Shown here: positions 61,235 to 64,000 of the stretch, in pieces | Position numbering within the stretch: position 1 is the stretch's first letter | How the letters are laid out: the number at the start of each line of letters is the position of its first letter | NCBI GenBank assembly: GCA_023213395.1 | Contig: CM041465.1 | Coordinates: forward strand, 1,364,001 to 1,428,000 | Reading direction: 5' to 3' | Source of the DNA: Cycas panzhihuaensis | Lineage: Eukaryota > Cycadophyta | Length of the DNA stretch: 64,000 nt | Program-made: the position numbers and the translations under genes | The notes under the pieces: generated by a model | Told to the model about the DNA's origin: nothing | What the model saw: the letters and a program-made list of their open reading frames with translations, nothing else | The model's database searches: none

Positions 61235-63599
61235 AATGTACAACTAAATAAGATTTCTTGCTTCTTTCTTAATTTTATATACCATAACCTAAACTTGGTC
61301 TTCCCATAATTGCCTTTATTCTTGGCTTAACATATTAATCTTGATTTTGTGTGGCGGCATTCATGAAAAGTATGTGATTTATATCACTCATCAAGTTAAT
61401 GTCAAAACCCATCCCAACACATTATATTCATGAATGATAACAAAACCAAAGTTTGGTCCTTTAGCATTTACCACATAACTAATGCCTCCATATACACATA
61501 CCACATAAGACATGTATCTAACCTAACGACAACATTGGATTGCTTTATTCATTGCCATTACTTAATACAATACATTGCATATTCTAACAAAAAACCCAAA
61601 GGAACCCTTATATAGTCTTTAAACTACCTATCTATATGCCATTATAATAACTACTTAGACATTGTAATGGCAACTACACTAATTACTTAGTCACCATAGT
61701 GGTGAGCACCCAACACTACAATTTATATTTTGTTATGTTATAGAATTTATGGTAGCCTTAACAATTATGTAATTAACAAAAATAAGGCCTACTAGTTAAT
61801 GGGTTAGGTCTTAACACTGTAGTATCTAAACAACTAATTTACCACCATTTCATGGTTGCAAGAAGTTAGTTATGACAAATTAAGATATTTGAACACCTAT
61901 AGTAATATTGATGTGCAATTTGTAGTTAGATCATATTATATAAACTCTTTATATATTTGGATGGAGTTTCCTATCCATACTCATGTTTACTGTATGGTTC
62001 ATAGCTTCTCCAATCAAGAATTCAAGGTTTCCATCATGATTAAATCCAAAAGAGGGTTATTTTAAAATGGAAGTTATCGAGAAAGCTTTCACAAAGGTTT
62101 TACCAGTCATGCCCTTAATGTTAATGATGGTAAATACACTCTTATTTGTTATTGTAATGGAGTTATTCAAGGTAAAAGAATTTATGGAATAAGAATATAT
62201 TATTAATCCATTCTAGATCCTTATGGACGAGGCCTTCTCCTTTATTTACATGTAGGCAATTTACTTCTAAATTATGCATGATGTGGTGATCTTAGCCATT
62301 TGACAATCACGTAAAAGAAAAGGGATATATATGTTGCTTGGCTAGAGGCATTGACTAAATAATTTAGCCTTAGTATCTCCTTATTAACATGGCCATTGTT
62401 TAGTTAATTAGTAATACTTAAGTTCATAAGATTTATGAACGATATGCTCATTATTCCTAGCCCATATTAATCAATATTATAGATTCATATTACAACATCA
62501 TCATTATCCAATTGAATCCTTTCACGCTTCACATGAGAGATAACCTTTTATATCTTTATATAAATCATGTCTTTTATGTTTTCGCTATATGTTAGTGACA
62601 TTGGTTATGCATATAGGAAGCAAACATGATTACTAGAGGTAAGAACTGAAATATGACCTCCACTTGACCCTTTTCAGTTGTACAAAGATTAGGTCTTAAT
62701 CATTTTATAATCATTCATTTCATTAAAATCAAGTAAGCACTATATAATAAAAAGGGTTAAGTTGAGGCATAAGACATGATCTTATTTTCTTCAAATATTT
62801 TAGTTTCATCATCTTCTTTTTTTCAAAAATAAGTTTGTTTATATTCATTATCTATTGATATAAAATTTCATACAAATAAAAGATGCCATTTATTAGAAAG
62901 TAGTTGATACATATCTTGGAAATTGATTGATGTTTATTTTCAAAGCAAAAATGAAAAAAAATTCATGGAGATAATATGTATAAGCATTGCTTGTTATATA
63001 TTTGTTGTATTTTTGGGGATTGATAAAGTAAAGTAAAAATAAAAAATGAGGTGCCTTGAAATCAACTTTAAAAGAAATAAAATTGAAAATGGACCATCTA
63101 TTTAGAGGCTAATAATAATATCTAATAAAGATTGCCACTAGTTAGTAAGCACTCTTTAAATGAATAGCTTGTCAAATGCTTAAAATATTAAGTAACACTA
63201 CAAGTGAATTTCAAGTGTATGAATAGAGTTTATTAGCTTTAGAAATAAAAACCTAAATGAATGGGATGAGAGGGAACCTCAACAATTCCCTCTTATGTAA
63301 CTACACTTCAAGCTTTCTTAAAGTTTCCAATTAATGGGTACAATCTTGTAATAAACAAATGAATGTTTAACACTTTAAAGGACTAAATATGATGAGATGT
63401 TTAATGCACATATTATAAGCATTAAATTACTCCATAATTGAACACATATCTTATGCACCATCTTTTTTTTTAATTCAACTTATAACTGCTTATAATGCAT
63501 CTCAACATCTAATCATTACAAATTATTTTAAATCATCTTATATAAGTACTCAAAAATACATAGTAACATGTGAGTGTATCCAATCTATAAACAAAACTC
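61235..63599 (+). other. Unassigned AT-rich host sequence, with one coding-like stretch
   Basis: This continues the sequence into which E inserted. No retroelement family is evident. A frame at 61856-62204 is open except for one TAA at 62063: it contains LRYLNTYSNIDVQFVVRSYY, FPIHTHVYCMVHSFSNQEFK and HALNVNDGKYTLICYCNGVI. I do not recognise it. The remainder is AT-rich, with no repeat array. Confidence 0.35.
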
Positions 63600-64000
63600 T
63601 ACTAGAACATTGACCCCATTCAAGTGTAAAATGCTTCGGGGGAAGGTTGGGGCAAATAGGTCCACTTGGACCTTAGAAGTTTTTGAACTCCTAGTGACTG
63701 AATTTCTACCGTAGAGACAAAGGGAGAAGGCAGTTTGGACCATTTGATGGGAGGCTGCACGATTATCCCGCGCGATGTAGATTGTCCTCATTTTTCGCTC
63801 TCATCATGCAGCTGCTTGCGAGAATATTCTCTTGCGACTCAGGATATCTAAATATAATTTGTCGACCCCTCTTCTGATAAAAACAATTTTCGCAAAATGA
63901 AATGAGAGACTTAAGGAGTTGTGAAGAGCGGTGAGGCTGCCGTTCGGCATGTGGGTTGTGAATGCTCACCTCTTCTGAACAACTGCATAAAATGTGTAAT
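63600..64000 (-). other. CpG-containing patch, possible edge of a host gene
   Basis: Base composition changes: CpG words (CGCGCG at 63769-63774, TCGCAAAATG, GCCGTTCGGC) are frequent here and rare elsewhere. On the minus strand AGAAGAGGTGAGCATTC (63956-63972) is a strong splice-donor context, and open frames flank it (63585-63791, 63763-63969, including QKRGRQIIFRYPES). I cannot assign a protein. It may be exon or promoter DNA of a gene beyond the window, or a recent insertion. Confidence 0.35.

Overview
This is an AT-rich, CpG-poor stretch of nuclear DNA from a flowering or other seed plant with a large, transposon-dominated genome. The evidence is nested Ty1/copia, Ty3/gypsy chromovirus and L1-like LINE elements, primer-binding sites complementary to plant initiator tRNA-Met (TGGTATCAGAGC-like), and fragments of recognisable plant genes (SUI1/eIF1, an SR45a/Tra2-like RRM protein, an NPG1-like protein). 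I cannot name the species. I see no intact host gene, rRNA, tRNA, CRISPR or bacterial-type feature. Almost every element protein is broken by stops and frameshifts.

Layout. 1-3551: 3' part of a LINE (+) with RT, zf-RVT, RNase H and a poly(A) tail. 3552-5456: leader, primer site and 5' LTR of a copia element (-), abutting the LINE. 5460-6085: copia gag remnant (-), cut by a gypsy chromovirus (element C, -, 6086 to about 11000). 11001-14080: non-coding, unassigned. 14081-14291: ATT/TA microsatellite at which copia element G (-, to 19657) is broken at the start of its RT. 20908-21383: an isolated copia-type LTR with a primer site. 21399-23028: short non-autonomous LTR element H (-). 23034-25710: decayed, unrecognised coding remnant. 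25716-31942: LTR element J (+), TSD tagac, with a gag only and three host-gene fragments inside. 31948-33527: old degenerate sequence. 33533-46467: chromovirus A (+), whose 3' LTR is split by chromovirus B (40032-46176, TSD agcca). 46473-47094: old coding-like sequence. 47095-61229: chromovirus E (-), TSD gctac, interrupted by copia element F (52490-60348, +). 61235-64000: old AT-rich sequence ending in a CpG-containing patch that may be the edge of a host gene.

Relationships. A and E share a pol lineage (matching PR, RT and chromodomain tails) but have different LTRs. B and C share gag, pol and LTR. The copia LTR at 5169-5456 and that of G (19366-19657) are the same family and share a long leader with a (TA)n tract in the same place. 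Target-site duplications for J, B, E, H, A and F establish the nesting order directly from sequence. The most interesting locus is 27.3-28.6 kb inside J, where pieces of three unrelated host genes lie on one strand, one of them with apparent intron borders. This points to DNA-level gene-fragment capture, by J or by a Pack-type or Helitron element nested in it.
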